From Ahaetulla prasina (lineage: Eukaryota; Chordata; Lepidosauria; Squamata; Colubridae), in the NCBI RefSeq assembly GCF_028640845.1, contig NC_080540.1, positions 154,635,920 to 154,699,919 on the forward strand: a DNA stretch of 64,000 bases, read 5' to 3'. The translations under genes and the position numbers were made by a program. Shown here in pieces: positions 32,157 through 42,689 of the stretch (its first letter is position 1; each line of letters starts with the position of its first letter). The notes below the pieces were generated by a model. The model made no database searches and was not told the DNA's origin. It saw only the letters and a program-made list of their open reading frames with translations.

Positions 32157-33112
32157 AAAGTTTTATTCTTACAATCATATCAAATAGTTCATCCAATGTA
32201 CAGTTATATACAATTAGTCGGGCTTGCCCAGTCACCACCCCCCTTTTTAACACTCTTCCCTCTTCTACCTTCTTCTACTTTCCAGACCTTCCTCTCCTTC
32301 TCTTATCTACATCCTCTCCTCCCTCCACCCTACACCTTCCTTCTCCCTCTTCTACCCCTCATTCTTCCTCTTCTCCTCTTTCCTACCTCCTACTCTCTCT
32401 TTTCTCCCTCCCCACCGTTCTAAAATGGTAACTGGGCAGACCCGACCCTGCATTAATTATATTTATACATCTTCAATAAACCCTGTACATTAACCATCAC
32501 TCCATCTCTACCAAACCCCCAATTCCCTCCCCTTACCCCCACCCCCACTCCGACTTCCCAGAACAAAATGCAGGGTATCAAAACTAACAATCATAATCTA
32601 AAATAATTCCTAAATTATAATCTCTAGTCACACCACACTTAGTCACACTCTCAATTCCCCTCTCCTTCAAAAATATATCTAATACAAAATATTTCCTAAA
32701 TTTACTCATATGCTATTCGATATTTTTTTATCTGATACTTATTTTGAATATAATCAATCCACATTTTCCATTCTAAAATATATTTTTCTTTCAAGTAAGC
32801 GGAGATTTTTGCCATCTCTGCCAAATTTGATACTTTGAGTGTCCATTCTTCAATTGTAGGTAATTCTTCTTTCTTCCAATACTGAGCAATCAAAAGTCTT
32901 GCGGCTGTTATTAAGTTCAAAATCAATTTAGTCTCTATAGCTGTACAGTCCATAATAATTCCTAGTAGAAAGAACTGCGGAGTAAACTTAATCTTCTTTT
33001 TCAAAATATTCTGCATGATCCACCATACTTTAATCCAAAATGCTTTAACTTTTTTACAAGTCCACCATATATGGTAATAAGTGGCATCTTCACAATCGCA
33101 TCTCCAACATTT
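32157..33112 (-). mobile_element. 5'-truncated L1 (ORF2 C-terminus + 3' UTR) part of the chimera
   Basis: On minus: the Cys-rich ORF2 C-terminus (CWRCDCEDATYYHIWWTC, about 33108-33055), then 32702-33016 with LITAARLLIAQYWKKEELPT and EWKMWIDYIQNKYQ, typical of the L1 ORF2 end. A purine-rich 3' UTR follows (pyrimidine-rich on plus, 32230-32420), then AATAAAACTTT before the A-tail. Confidence 0.88.
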
Positions 33113-33285
33113 ATGGGAATAATGCCGCCGGATCGCTAGTCGGCATCGTTTATGGTCGGAACTACGACGGTATCTGATCGTCTTCGAACCTCCGACTTTC
33201 GTTCTTGATTAATGAAAACATTCTTGGCAAATGCTTTCGCTCTGGGTCGTCTTGCGCCGGTCCAAGAATTTCACCTCTAGCGGCG
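33113..33285 (-). pseudogene. 18S rRNA fragment (173 bp), retrocopied
   Basis: The complement reads cgccgctagaggtgaaattc, ttggaccggcgcaagacg, gagcgaaagcatttgccaag, aatgttttcattaatcaaga, acgaaagtcggaggttcgaa, gacgatcagataccgtcgta, gttccgaccataaacgatgc: an unmistakable, nearly unmutated central segment of eukaryotic 18S rRNA. The 3' side breaks off at attattcccat where L1 begins. Not a functional rRNA gene. Confidence 0.95.
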
Positions 33286-33299
33286 TCTTCATTGTCTTT

Positions 33300-33959
33300 C
33301 TTGTTGAGACTGTAGCTCTCTGTTCAGAGGAAGCCTGACATTGCAACTGTCCTTCTACAAGAGCTAGGCTTAGGGGACACTGCAGAGCTTGGCCTAGAGG
33401 CCAGATGTATTTAGCTAGGAGCATCTGCTTGTTTTAATGAGCAAAGGCGGGGCCAGGGAGGCTGTCAATTTTCTTTCAGGCACCTCTTGCAATAACTGGT
33501 GTTGCTCTCAGCAGACCAAGCCACCTCCCCCATAAGCAAACCAAACTTCTTTGCAGTTCTAACCCCACTTCTAAATGAGATTGCTAAGTCCCCGTGAGAC
33601 AGAACTCATTCTCTTGTTTAGATTAGAAGTTCACGCTCAGAGATGACATTGAGTACTATCTATACAATCTTTATACTGATAAATATTTTGATAAGTAGCA
33701 GGTGAGCGCACACGTAGGCACAGTAGAGGGACTTGGTTGATTAGGAGTCAACTGGGGAGTACACCTGAAAACATCAGCGAATCCCATATGCTCCTCAAGC
33801 AGTGATAGGCAAGCTCCTTCTCCACTCACCTCAATTGATATCGGACTGTTATAGAAAAGAGTTGAGGTTTTCTCTTATAATTTAAATAGTGTGTGGTATG
33901 TGTGTTGTGTGAATAGTGTGTGGTATGTTGGATTGTGTGTATGTGTGTTGGGAGGAGTT
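33300..33959. other. No recognisable feature
   Basis: Unassigned DNA; TG-rich word repeats (gtgtgtggtatg) at 33888-33950. Confidence 0.45.
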
Positions 33960-33964
33960 GATTC

Positions 33965-34215
33965 AGGGGTAAAATGTTCCCGGTTTGAACCGGATCAGTT
34001 GATCCGGTAGTGATGGCGGCGGGTAGTTTGGAGAACCGGTAGCAAAAATCCCTGGGCCCCCTGTCCATACCCACCCAATGCCCAGTTGCCTGCTTCCCCG
34101 CTTGCCGCTTCTTTTAAAAATGCATTTAAAAGGTAAAAATAAAGGCTCTGATAATCATAGCTGAGCTGCGTGATCGTCAGAGCCTTTTTTTTACTTTTAA
34201 AAGCATTTTTTTAAC
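33965..34215. mobile_element. hAT-like MITE, truncated, with internal foldback
   Basis: The left end caggggtaaaatgttcccgg and the gaaccggtagcaaaaatccc motif fit the hAT MITE style. An internal hairpin spans about 34105-34212 (aaggctctgataatca against tgatcgtcagagcctt). The right terminus is missing. Confidence 0.6.
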
Positions 34216-34285
34216 AACCTATTCAGCTGAACTCTCCCTACTCTTTCCCTTTTTAAAAAATCTTGTATGTCACTCTATATATAGA

Positions 34286-34895
34286 GTGCATATATGGATA
34301 TATGCAATACAATGCAGTGAGACACATGCAGATCTGTACATTGGGGAAACAAAACAACCAATTCACAAATGCGTGGCACAACATAGAAGAACAAACCCAT
34401 CAGGACAAGATTCAGCAGTCCATTTGCATTTAAAAGACAAAGGCCACTCTTTTGAAAGCAGTAAAGTCCACATTTTGGACAGAGAGGACCGCTGGTTTGA
34501 AGGAGGGGTCAAAGAGGCTATGTGCGTCAAAGTTGAACAGCCCTCTCTCAACAGAGGGGGAGGGATACAACATCATCTATCTCTAGTCTACAACAGTCCT
34601 TTCAGCAGTTCTAAGAAAGCTCCACATCCATGTACACTACTCAAGTGATCCTGAGGACACAGATGAACTTCCAAGTGGCCTCAAGGATTCTCTAAAAAGA
34701 ATGCAAAGGACCATCTGTCTGCAAGGAATATAAATCCTTCCATTCCCCAACATCCAGTCACCGCTGAAGAAGCTTCTTGGATGAGAAGTGAAACATCTTC
34801 AAAGAAAAACAAGAAAGTCCAGTTGCCTCTTGAAAAAAACCCCCACCTTTGGGACAACCATGACCTGGATGACTGAGAATCTCCATAGACACTCA
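34286..34895 (+). mobile_element. Penelope-like element (Neptune-like) 3' end with GIY-YIG fragment
   Basis: The open frame 34286-34648 begins near the GIY-YIG-type nuclease core (YAIQCSE ... LYIGETKQPIHK), then HLHLKDKGHSFESSKVHIL and WFEGGVKEAMCVKVEQPSLN, a C-terminus I associate with Penelope-like elements. The 3' tail contains ggatgagaagtgaaac (34779-34794) and ends gactgagaatctccatagac. The RT domain is absent, so this is a 5'-truncated copy. Confidence 0.75.
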
Positions 34896-35031
34896 CTCAG
34901 GTTGCCGGCTTCAGCAGCAAGCACTCCAGCGGAGGTGGTGCTTCGGCCATATGGACAAAGGAGCAGGGAAGTCTCTCCTTCCCATCTTTGATGTTTGATA
35001 TCAGGCATCCTGCCAGCATCTCCACTTAAAA

Positions 35032-35543
35032 CAGTGGTTCTCAACCTTTATAGTGCTGCGACCCCTTTAATACAATTCCCCACGATGTGGCGACCCTAAC
35101 TGATCTCAGCGCGCCTTAGCAGCCGCAGAAAGGGGGAAAAGCGGCAAACTGTTTTTTTTAATTTATCGTGCCTGAAGCCATATTGGCTAGCGATCTGAAC
35201 TGCTTGCGATTGCCTTGAGGACGGAGGCATTAAAGCGGAGACTCCTCCCCTATTAAGTTTATGGCGCCTGAAGCCAGATTAGGCTAGCGATTGGGAGTGA
35301 TTGCAGCTGGCTTGAGAGGGAGACATCAGAGCAAAGATTTCTCTCTTTTTTAATTCATCGTGCCTGAAGCCGAATTCGGCTAGCGATTTGAAGAGCCTGC
35401 GGATGACTTGTGGAGTCAACCATTGGAGCGCGAGTCTTCGACTCGCAAGTATACTTCCCATATTTCCGATGGTCTTAGGCGACCCCTGGCAAATCGTCAT
35501 TCGACCCCTAATGGAGTCGTGACCCACAGGTTGAGAACCGCTG
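35032..35543. mobile_element. SPIN-type hAT non-autonomous element, with 96-bp internal repeats
   Basis: Termini cagtggttctcaacctttat and (complement) cagcggttctcaacctgtgg match SPIN (SPACE INVADERS) hAT elements, as do the subterminal gacccctttaatacaattcc and gtcgcctaagaccatcgga. Perfect 8-bp duplication acttaaaa at 35024-35031 and 35544-35551. Internally the motif cctgaagcc starts at 35171, 35267 and 35363, a 96-bp period. Confidence 0.93.
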
Positions 35544-35551
35544 ACTTAAAA

Positions 35552-36413
35552 GATCCGAGTGGCCTTTGGGAAGCACAGTAGCAACATCTCTGTGGCTACA
35601 GAATTGCTTTTGTTGCAGTGGCTCAGGAAATGGGATTTAAAGGGAAGGGAAAAGAGAGCAGAAGATTGAGTGGACACAGTGGAGAAAGACAAGAACTCTT
35701 CTTGGACTCGGATTCTAATGTGAGCTGAAGCTGCTTTGGGGATTCCCGATATTCACCTCTTGCTTTTATCCAAACATCACACAAGCATGTTCTGTCGGCA
35801 TACTTATCTATTTAAGACACTGCCCTTGAAAATGAAAGAAGTACTAAAAATACCAGTTAATATATTATTTTGGTTGTGTGAGGCAGGGAGATACCTTATC
35901 TAGGCTTTTGCAACCTGCACTGCTTTCTTTTAATTTCTGGGCCAGCACAAGATGGTAGTTTTGATTAGGAAATTATTCTTTATGCACTGTACATACGGTA
36001 TTAGGGAATCACCTGTTTCAAGAGAGCCATTTTAAGTAAGGAGCAGACAGGGCTGTGATCAACAGCTTGGAACACTATTTCTTTCCTGCGTATTGGATGC
36101 ATTTGCAGTGACCTTTTCAAAAGAATAGTAGTTGACTCAGGTGTTAGTTTAAGCAGTAAATTTGCTTCAATTTTGTTTGCACGAGTATTAAAGATACGAC
36201 TTATAAAGCAAGTTCTGTTCCTCTTTATTTTACCACTGCATTGAGATGTTTGGCACTAAGTGAAAGACTTATCTCAGGAAAAATATCTCACTTATATTGG
36301 GAAAGAAGATAGAGAAAACTGAGCACAATAATTTAAGCTTTAACCACTATTCCTTAAGTCAAATATTGAACACTACAGTGTTAACAGTGTATCAGCGGTG
36401 AACTTGTAAATAC
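35552..36413. other. No recognisable feature
   Basis: AT-rich, no repeat ends or exon-like frames recognised. Confidence 0.45.
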
Positions 36414-36421
36414 AACCTAGC

Positions 36422-36697
36422 CAGTGGTGGGTTTCAAAACTTTTTACTATTGGTTCTGTGGGTGTGGCTTGGTGGGCGTGGCAGAGGAAGGTTACTGCAA
36501 AATCTCCATTCCCTCCCCAATCCAGGGGAAGGTTACTGCAAAAATCCCCATTTCCTCCCGATCAGCTGGGACTTGGGAGGCAGAGAACAGATGGGGGCAG
36601 GGCTAGTCAGAATTTTTACTGCCGGTTCTCCGAACTACCCAAAATTTCTGCTACCAGTTCTCCAGAACTGGTGAGAACCTGCTGAAACCCACCTCTG
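36422..36697. mobile_element. hAT MITE, CAGTGGTGGGTTTC family
   Basis: 276 bp. Ends cagtggtgggtttc and gaaacccacctctg. Perfect 8-bp duplication aacctagc at 36414-36421 and 36698-36705. Confidence 0.93.
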
Positions 36698-36705
36698 AAC
36701 CTAGC

Positions 36706-37246
36706 ATCTAATGCCCACTGGGTTTAAATTCAGCCTACAAGGCATTCAATGCAATGTAAAAAACTCAAAGTTATCCAGCCCAGAACGTCAAGAATGAAAT
36801 GTGATCTAGCATCCCAGATCACACAAAAAACCTGGTAAGTTTCGTATAACTATGAAACAAAGGTGGTTGGGGAGGATAGAATCCTAGCAAGAACCAAAGT
36901 GAAAGGAACATTCCATGAAAACTATGTATTTTGGAGGCCCAGCGTGATTCGTTGTTCTTTAGGGGGTTAAATTTGTTCAGATAGGATTTCCCCCCCTAGT
37001 GGAGCAATTTTTAAAAAATAAGAACACCCACCCACCCAAAAGAAGAATGTTGTCTGAAATGTGTTGCCGTTGCATAGTAAAATATCTCTTTCATAGAATA
37101 GCTGGGCTTCTCTCCTCTTCTTCTGTGGATGAAGACAAAAAGCAACCACCACCCTAGGATGGTGCCTAGCTTACGGGTTAAGAGTTTAGGCATAGCTTAG
37201 CCTGGCTTAGAGTTATGGTGTTAATTCAAAGTCAACAGTGGGAGAA
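36706..37246. other. No recognisable feature
   Basis: No repeat termini or coding homology seen. Confidence 0.45.
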
Positions 37247-37941
37247 TATAAGAACATTGGTCTATTTCTACACAATTCTTCAATATACAGGGGGTTGGGT
37301 TCATCAAGGTTTTTTTAAAAAGTTTTTTATTTTTTATTTTTCTTATACACTTATTATAAATATACATTTTCTTATTCATAGATAATCATACATATTCTCT
37401 CTAAAGAAAGCACAAAAATAAAACTTTTTAATTACCTTTGGAGTTGCTCTTCTACCCTTTCTTTCCCTTCGTTTTACAACAAACCTTCTTCTTCTCTTTT
37501 CCCTCCCTCCTTCTCCTTTCCTACCTTCTTCCTCCTCCTCTCCTTCCTCATACCTACTTCCCTTTCCTCTCCCCCACTCCTCTTCTCTTTCCCTCCTTTC
37601 TCACCTTCTCTCCTACTCTTATCCCCTAACTTATCTTCCTCTCCTTCTCCTTCCTTCCATCCCTCTCTCTCCTTCACCTTCTCTCTCTTACCTTCTATTC
37701 CTCTCTTCTTTCTTTCTTCCTTGTTGTATATTATTTCCCTTGTTTGGTACCCGAGCAACTCCAATCTTCTGATAATATATACTTTCTTTTTGATTTCTTT
37801 TCTATTTTACCCAATCCATCATTTCATGGTTGTACATTTATATCTATAATCTTCTCTTCCCCATCCCTTCTCCCCCTTATAAGAACATTGGTCTATTTCT
37901 ACACAACTCTTCAATATACAGGGGGCTGGGATCGTCAATGT
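37247..37941 (-). mobile_element. L1 3' UTR insertion between long direct repeats
   Basis: Poly-T at 37310-37342 and then the pyrimidine-rich stretch (complement of an L1 purine-rich 3' UTR) to 37877. The flanks 37247-37310 and 37878-37941 are 64-bp direct copies with about five mismatches (tataagaacattggtctatt and onward). No ORF2 remains. Confidence 0.75.
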
Positions 37942-38740
37942 GAGGAAGGGACCAAGAACTCCCACTCATGACTTCCATTCTCAATTTTTTTCTCATCCAT
38001 CTTCTGCTAGACCAGGGCTGACAATTAATTTTCCCAAGGAGACCCCTTAAGAAACTACCTCCTCAAGATGCTCCAGGCAGGGAAGAGCATTACGGGTGGG
38101 TGCAAAAAAAGCGCTTTCTCTCCTCGGCCTCCTGGGGCCACCAGCCGACTGAAGGAAGGCACCACTGCACAGAACCGTTCCCAACTCGGCTTGTTTTTCT
38201 GCCTTCAGCAGCATGCTTATTTACATTTGATTTGTAATTTCCAATTGCCCTCGGATGGGTTGGACAGGGACAGCCAAAGGGCTGAATGTGGTCCGGGGTC
38301 TGCAAAATGCCCAGGTCTGTGTTAGACAATCATAATTCCGATGTACTTCAGTACACAGGGTAGAAGTAAAAAAAAATAATAGAGGTCTGGGTTCTTGCAT
38401 AAAACCTCAGATTTCATGTTCGTTCAGTTTTAATGGAAGACATTAAGAATGCCATTTGCTACACAAAGTTCTGCTGGTTGTAGAGTGCCCTTCCATCAAC
38501 GTTTCCTTGCAGTTGGTTATTTTTATCCTCATTCAGGTAAAGCAAGGCCATTATTTTGGGGGGAAAAGAGAGTAAAGTTAAAAATAAACGCAGAGGAAGG
38601 AGCCAACTTTTTGAGGTCAGCTGCAGAAGGAGCCAAAATAGGCAACGGAATGGCTGATTGAAGCAACTCTGCAGGCATGCAGATGGCCCACATGCCAGTC
38701 AAGAGCCTAAAAGTGGGAAGAAGGGCCCTTCCAACTCTTG
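37942..38740. other. No recognisable feature
   Basis: Unassigned; ends at a short (TTCTG)n at 38747-38767 that is not preceded by an L3 tail. Confidence 0.45.
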
Positions 38741-38965
38741 TCATTCTGTTCTGTTCTGTTCTGTTCTATTTTCTTCTACTCTGGCTCTGATTTCATTAAC
38801 AAATGAAAAAGAAAGGAATTCAAGAGGCACATTTGCCATGGCTTGGGAGAGGCAGAGATGGAAAATTGGTTGGGTTCTATGTATGTATACATGTATGTAT
38901 CAAATTTATAAAGTAAACTATCCAACTTGAACAAACTTTGACAGACAAGTTGGTACCGGTAGACA

Positions 38966-39061
38966 GTCCAGTCCAATCCAATCCAATCCAATCCAATCCA
39001 ATCCAATCCAATCCAATCCAATCCAATCCAATCCAATCCAATCCAATCCAATCCAATCCAG
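38966..39061. repeat. (TCCAA)n pentanucleotide array
   Basis: About 19 units of TCCAA/TCCAG. It encodes open DWIGL repeats on the minus strand, an artefact of the 5-bp period without stops. Confidence 0.95.
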
Positions 39062-39315
39062 TGAAAGAAGCATCATGTAGATTGATGTACTAGATGCATG
39101 AGTAACATCCCTGCAGAGGCACACACTTCCTAATTTTCTGCCTAGGAAAAGAGGCTCAGGTCTTCAAGGCCACTGAAAGCACATTATATTTCAAGCAATT
39201 TGATTCGATGATGATGATGTATCCATCCATGTGTCTGACTCTTGGCAATTCTATGGGCTGGGTCTCTCCACATTTTCCAATCTTGCACTACCTAATTTTA
39301 CTTGATTCTCTACTG

Positions 39316-39960
39316 CAGTGATGATGGCTAACTTTTTTGCCATCATGTGCCAGGAGGCGGGGGTGGGAGTGGGGTGTCGTGCATGCGCATACCCACACCC
39401 ATAATTCTATGCACCCTGCCCCCATGCATGTGTGCGTGACCCCCCTCCACCCCCACTCCTGGCACGCGATGGCCCGGGAGGGCCGTTTTTCTCTCTCACC
39501 TGGCACCAGAGCCTCTCTATGAATCTGGGGAGGGTGAAAATGGCGTTCTTCCCCCCCCGGAGACCCTCCGGAGGCCAGAAACTGCCCATTTGCCAACTTC
39601 CGGTTGAACAGGAAGTGACATTTTTTGCTGTCCACAGAGGCTCTGGAGGCTGGGGACAGCAAAAAACATCACTTCCTGTCCAACCGGAAGTTGGCAAATA
39701 GGCAGTTTCTGGCCTCCGGAGGGCCTCTGGGGGTGGGTGGGGAATTCTGTTTTCATCCTCCCCAGACTCAGAGAGAGGCTCTGGAGCCAGGTGAGAGCGA
39801 AAAACGGGCCTTTCCCACCACCCCCCAAGCCCTCTGGAGACAGGAAACAGCCGGTTTGACTACTTCTAGTGGGCCCAGAAGGCCCGAAAATCAGCTGAGC
39901 TCACGTACACACTGATATGCTTATGCGTGCCACGCGTGCCATAGGTTTGCCATTACGGCT
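39316..39960. mobile_element. Large palindromic hAT MITE (CAGTGATG... family)
   Basis: Ends cagtgatgatggctaac and ggtttgccattacgg. Flanks ctctactg (39308-39315) and ctctaggg (39961-39968), two mismatches. Internal arms about 39480-39633 and 39654-39811 are reverse complements, centred on the ctgtccacagaggctctgg loop. Confidence 0.82.
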
Positions 39961-39968
39961 CTAGGGGG

Positions 39969-41944
39969 ATCCTATTCCAAAGCTTGGATCTCCTAGATTC
40001 CATTAGATGGCATTTGATTATATTTGTCTTCTCACCTTCTTTCTAAAGATAAGTTGTTCCCCTGCCTCCCCTCCATCCTCAACTGCTCAGGGTGGAGGAT
40101 AAACCAACGCAAGCCGTTTTCCTGGGAAAGCTGAAGCCAGAGAAAGGATGCATTTTTGCCTTACTACAAGCTTGGCACTATTAATAAGGGCAGCTGGTTT
40201 TCCTCATGCCTCTTCTCAGGAGCCTCTATTAATTTGGATGTGAGCAATCAGCTAGCTGGAAACATTAGAAGCCGGATCCTATGAGGCATTTCCAGCAAGG
40301 CAAAGTTATGAGTCAGCTGTGATGCCTACAGCTTGGATCCTCCTAGACCTGGAAAAGTCCACAACCACCCAGGTGGCTTCAGAACTGGCAAACGGACAGG
40401 TATGTGGGGATAATATTTTAAGCAGTTACTGATGGGATTTAGACTTTGTTAGAAGTCTTTGGTTTAAGTTCTGAGCCAGAAATGTCTGTTCTCAAAGTGC
40501 TGCCAAAATGCAGTTCCCAATAGCTTCAGCCAGCACGGCCAACCATGAAGCCTTATACACTGTAAGCCGCCCTGAGTCTTCGGAGAAGGGCGGGGTATAA
40601 ATGTAAACAACAACAACAAAAAAAAAGAATGCTAGGAGTTGTCGTCAGTCGATTGAAAATCCTTGTGTCCCTCACATTTGTGCTAGCATTTTGACAAGAG
40701 AGCATTGTGAACCCGAGGAGTTACCTTCTTCTGTTTAGAGCTTCACATGAGCCAAGAATAAAAATGAAGACCCGAGTGTAAGTCTGGATAAGTGCAGTTC
40801 CAACGGCCAATATCTCTTCAATTAAAACAAGAGACCTCAACTCAGGTCTTCTCCAATCTAATGATTTCAAGATGTGTGGGGATTACAGCTAGAAGGGTTA
40901 CAGTAATCCCCACCCACCTGGAAGGCGCTGGAATGCGGAGGTCTACCCTGAAGGATTTTTATCTTTTATACATGTACATCCTTTATCCTGCCTTAGCATC
41001 GCGCGTGAAACCCAAGTGACAAATATCAAAGGCATTTCGGGGGTCTAAACACTAAACTACAAAATCCTGCATGACGAATTTCAAAAGAGGAGCAGGAATG
41101 ACAAAACAGAGGAATCAAACAAATGGAAAAGCCCCAGAAGAATAATAAATCAAGGCATCCTCTGCCAGCTCTGACTGACAGCCCTGATGGGGGAAGAAGA
41201 AGAAGAAAAAAGCCTGCATCTGTGATGATGCCGGAAATTGTTATTAAATCAGGAAGGAGCAGAAGGGCAGAAGCATTCACCAATCATCTCTCTCATTCCC
41301 TGGATATTAAAACCCAGCCCAAAAGGCCACAAAATAACCTTAAGGATAATTTTCAGTTTTACAAACATCCTGCTTTGAATTTCTTTCCTGGAGCATCCAC
41401 TAGGTGGCATTGTCTCCCTGTCCCCAGACAAGGTACCTGGCTCAAGTATTCTTATCAAATTTCCCCACTTTTGCAATCAAAGCCTAGGCTTCGGTAGGTC
41501 AAGCATCCAGGTGCTTGCACAAATACATGACCAAAGGCAAATTAATATGCATATATCTTACATACAAAGACCCTTCTACTTCTATCCCGGTTTCTTCCTC
41601 CACATCCTTAAATAATTTAAATTAAATTAAATCTAGGCACACATGCACGCAAATATTCTGTCCACAGACATGCATGTGGCTCCTTTGTACATAGTAAATG
41701 TTTTAAAGTAAACAAGCTAGGGTTGTATTTGGCTTTGAATACTAATGAAACATGGATGAAAAAAGGGACAAGATCAACAGCAAAGACTACTGCTCTTTTT
41801 GCTAAGGTAAATGTTCCTAGGAAATGTCCAGAGGTAAAACCTGGTTCACATACCGTGTTACACCATAAAGGGATCTGATTGGTTATGACTTAGGCATATG
41901 CAAATATGTCAATTTGCATCTCTCTTTTTCCCTGGGTATATGCG
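39969..41944. other. Mostly unassigned; SINE/L2-type tail fragment at 40548-40620
   Basis: gccttatacactgtaagccg then ccctgagtcttcggagaagg at 40548-40600 is the 3' end of the tRNA-L2-tail SINE in plus orientation. I recognise nothing else; the frame at 41123-41497 has no family motif. Confidence 0.5.
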
Positions 41945-42332
41945 GGTGTAGTCTTCAACTTACGACTACAATTGAGTTGTTAAATTTGTATTGCTAAGCG
42001 GGACAGCTAAGTGAATTTTGCGCCGTTTTAAGACCTTTTTTGTCACAGTTGTTAAGCGAAATCATTTCACTTGTCAATAACATGTTTGTTATATGAATCT
42101 GGCTTCCCTATGGACTTTGCTTGCCAGAAGGTCGCCAAAGGTAAAGCACATGACTCTGGGACTCTGCAACCGGGTCAGTTGCCAAGCGTCTAAATTTTGA
42201 TCACGTGACCACAGGGAGGCTGCAATGCTCGTAAGTGTGAAAAATGGTCATAAATCACATTTTTTCAGTGCCGTTGTACCTTAGAACGGTCACTAAATGA
42301 ATGGCTATAATTTGAGGACTGCTTGTCTATGT
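41945..42332. mobile_element. Tigger-like MITE
   Basis: Left gtagtcttcaacttacgact, right ggctataatttgaggactgc; full set of internal landmarks (gaatctggcttccc, gatcacgtgacc). Confidence 0.82.
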
Positions 42333-42689
42333 ACTGATACCACTTTGCAAAATTTTTGCCTGAGGCAAGTTCACTTCATGGATATGCCCAAGTAGTTTCT
42401 ATGTCTAAAATGGTTTTGTTTTTCCCTTTCCTTGTCCTGGGATCTCCTGGTGGCCTGCTTTCCAAGAACAGATTAGGATCACTGCTTTCAGATCAGCCAA
42501 GGTCAACTAGGTATATTATTACCTAGGTGGGTACATAAACTTAGCCTCCATGAAACCATGATTTATACCGTGTGAATCTAGTTAACAGTGGCTTATTCAG
42601 AAAACCACGGTTGAACAAACAAAAGTGGTGTATTTAACCCAAACATTTCCTTTGCGGTGCTGGTAAGGCCCATTTGATTCATAACCAGC

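Larger units (their letters stand above)
32130..33299 (-). mobile_element. Chimeric retrocopy: 18S rRNA fragment fused to an L1 3' end
   Basis: A single insertion bounded by the 15-bp direct repeat gtcttcattgtcttt at 32130-32144 and 33285-33299. On the minus strand it reads 18S rRNA (33285-33113), then the L1 ORF2 C-terminus and L1 3' UTR (33112 to about 32157), then poly(A). Both parts are in sense orientation and share one target duplication, so they entered together. This is the structure expected when L1 reverse transcriptase switches template from L1 RNA to another RNA during target-primed reverse transcription. Confidence 0.9.

Noticed and set aside
33113..33285. Functional 18S rRNA gene or edge of an rDNA unit
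   Set aside because: Only 173 bp, fused to L1 and enclosed in its target duplication; no ITS, ETS or flanking 18S sequence.
38918..39124. Open frame with DWIGL repeats
   Set aside because: Translation of the (TCCAA)n microsatellite.
41123..41497. 124-codon plus-strand open frame
   Set aside because: No recognisable domain or repeat identity; length is not exceptional for unconstrained DNA of this composition.
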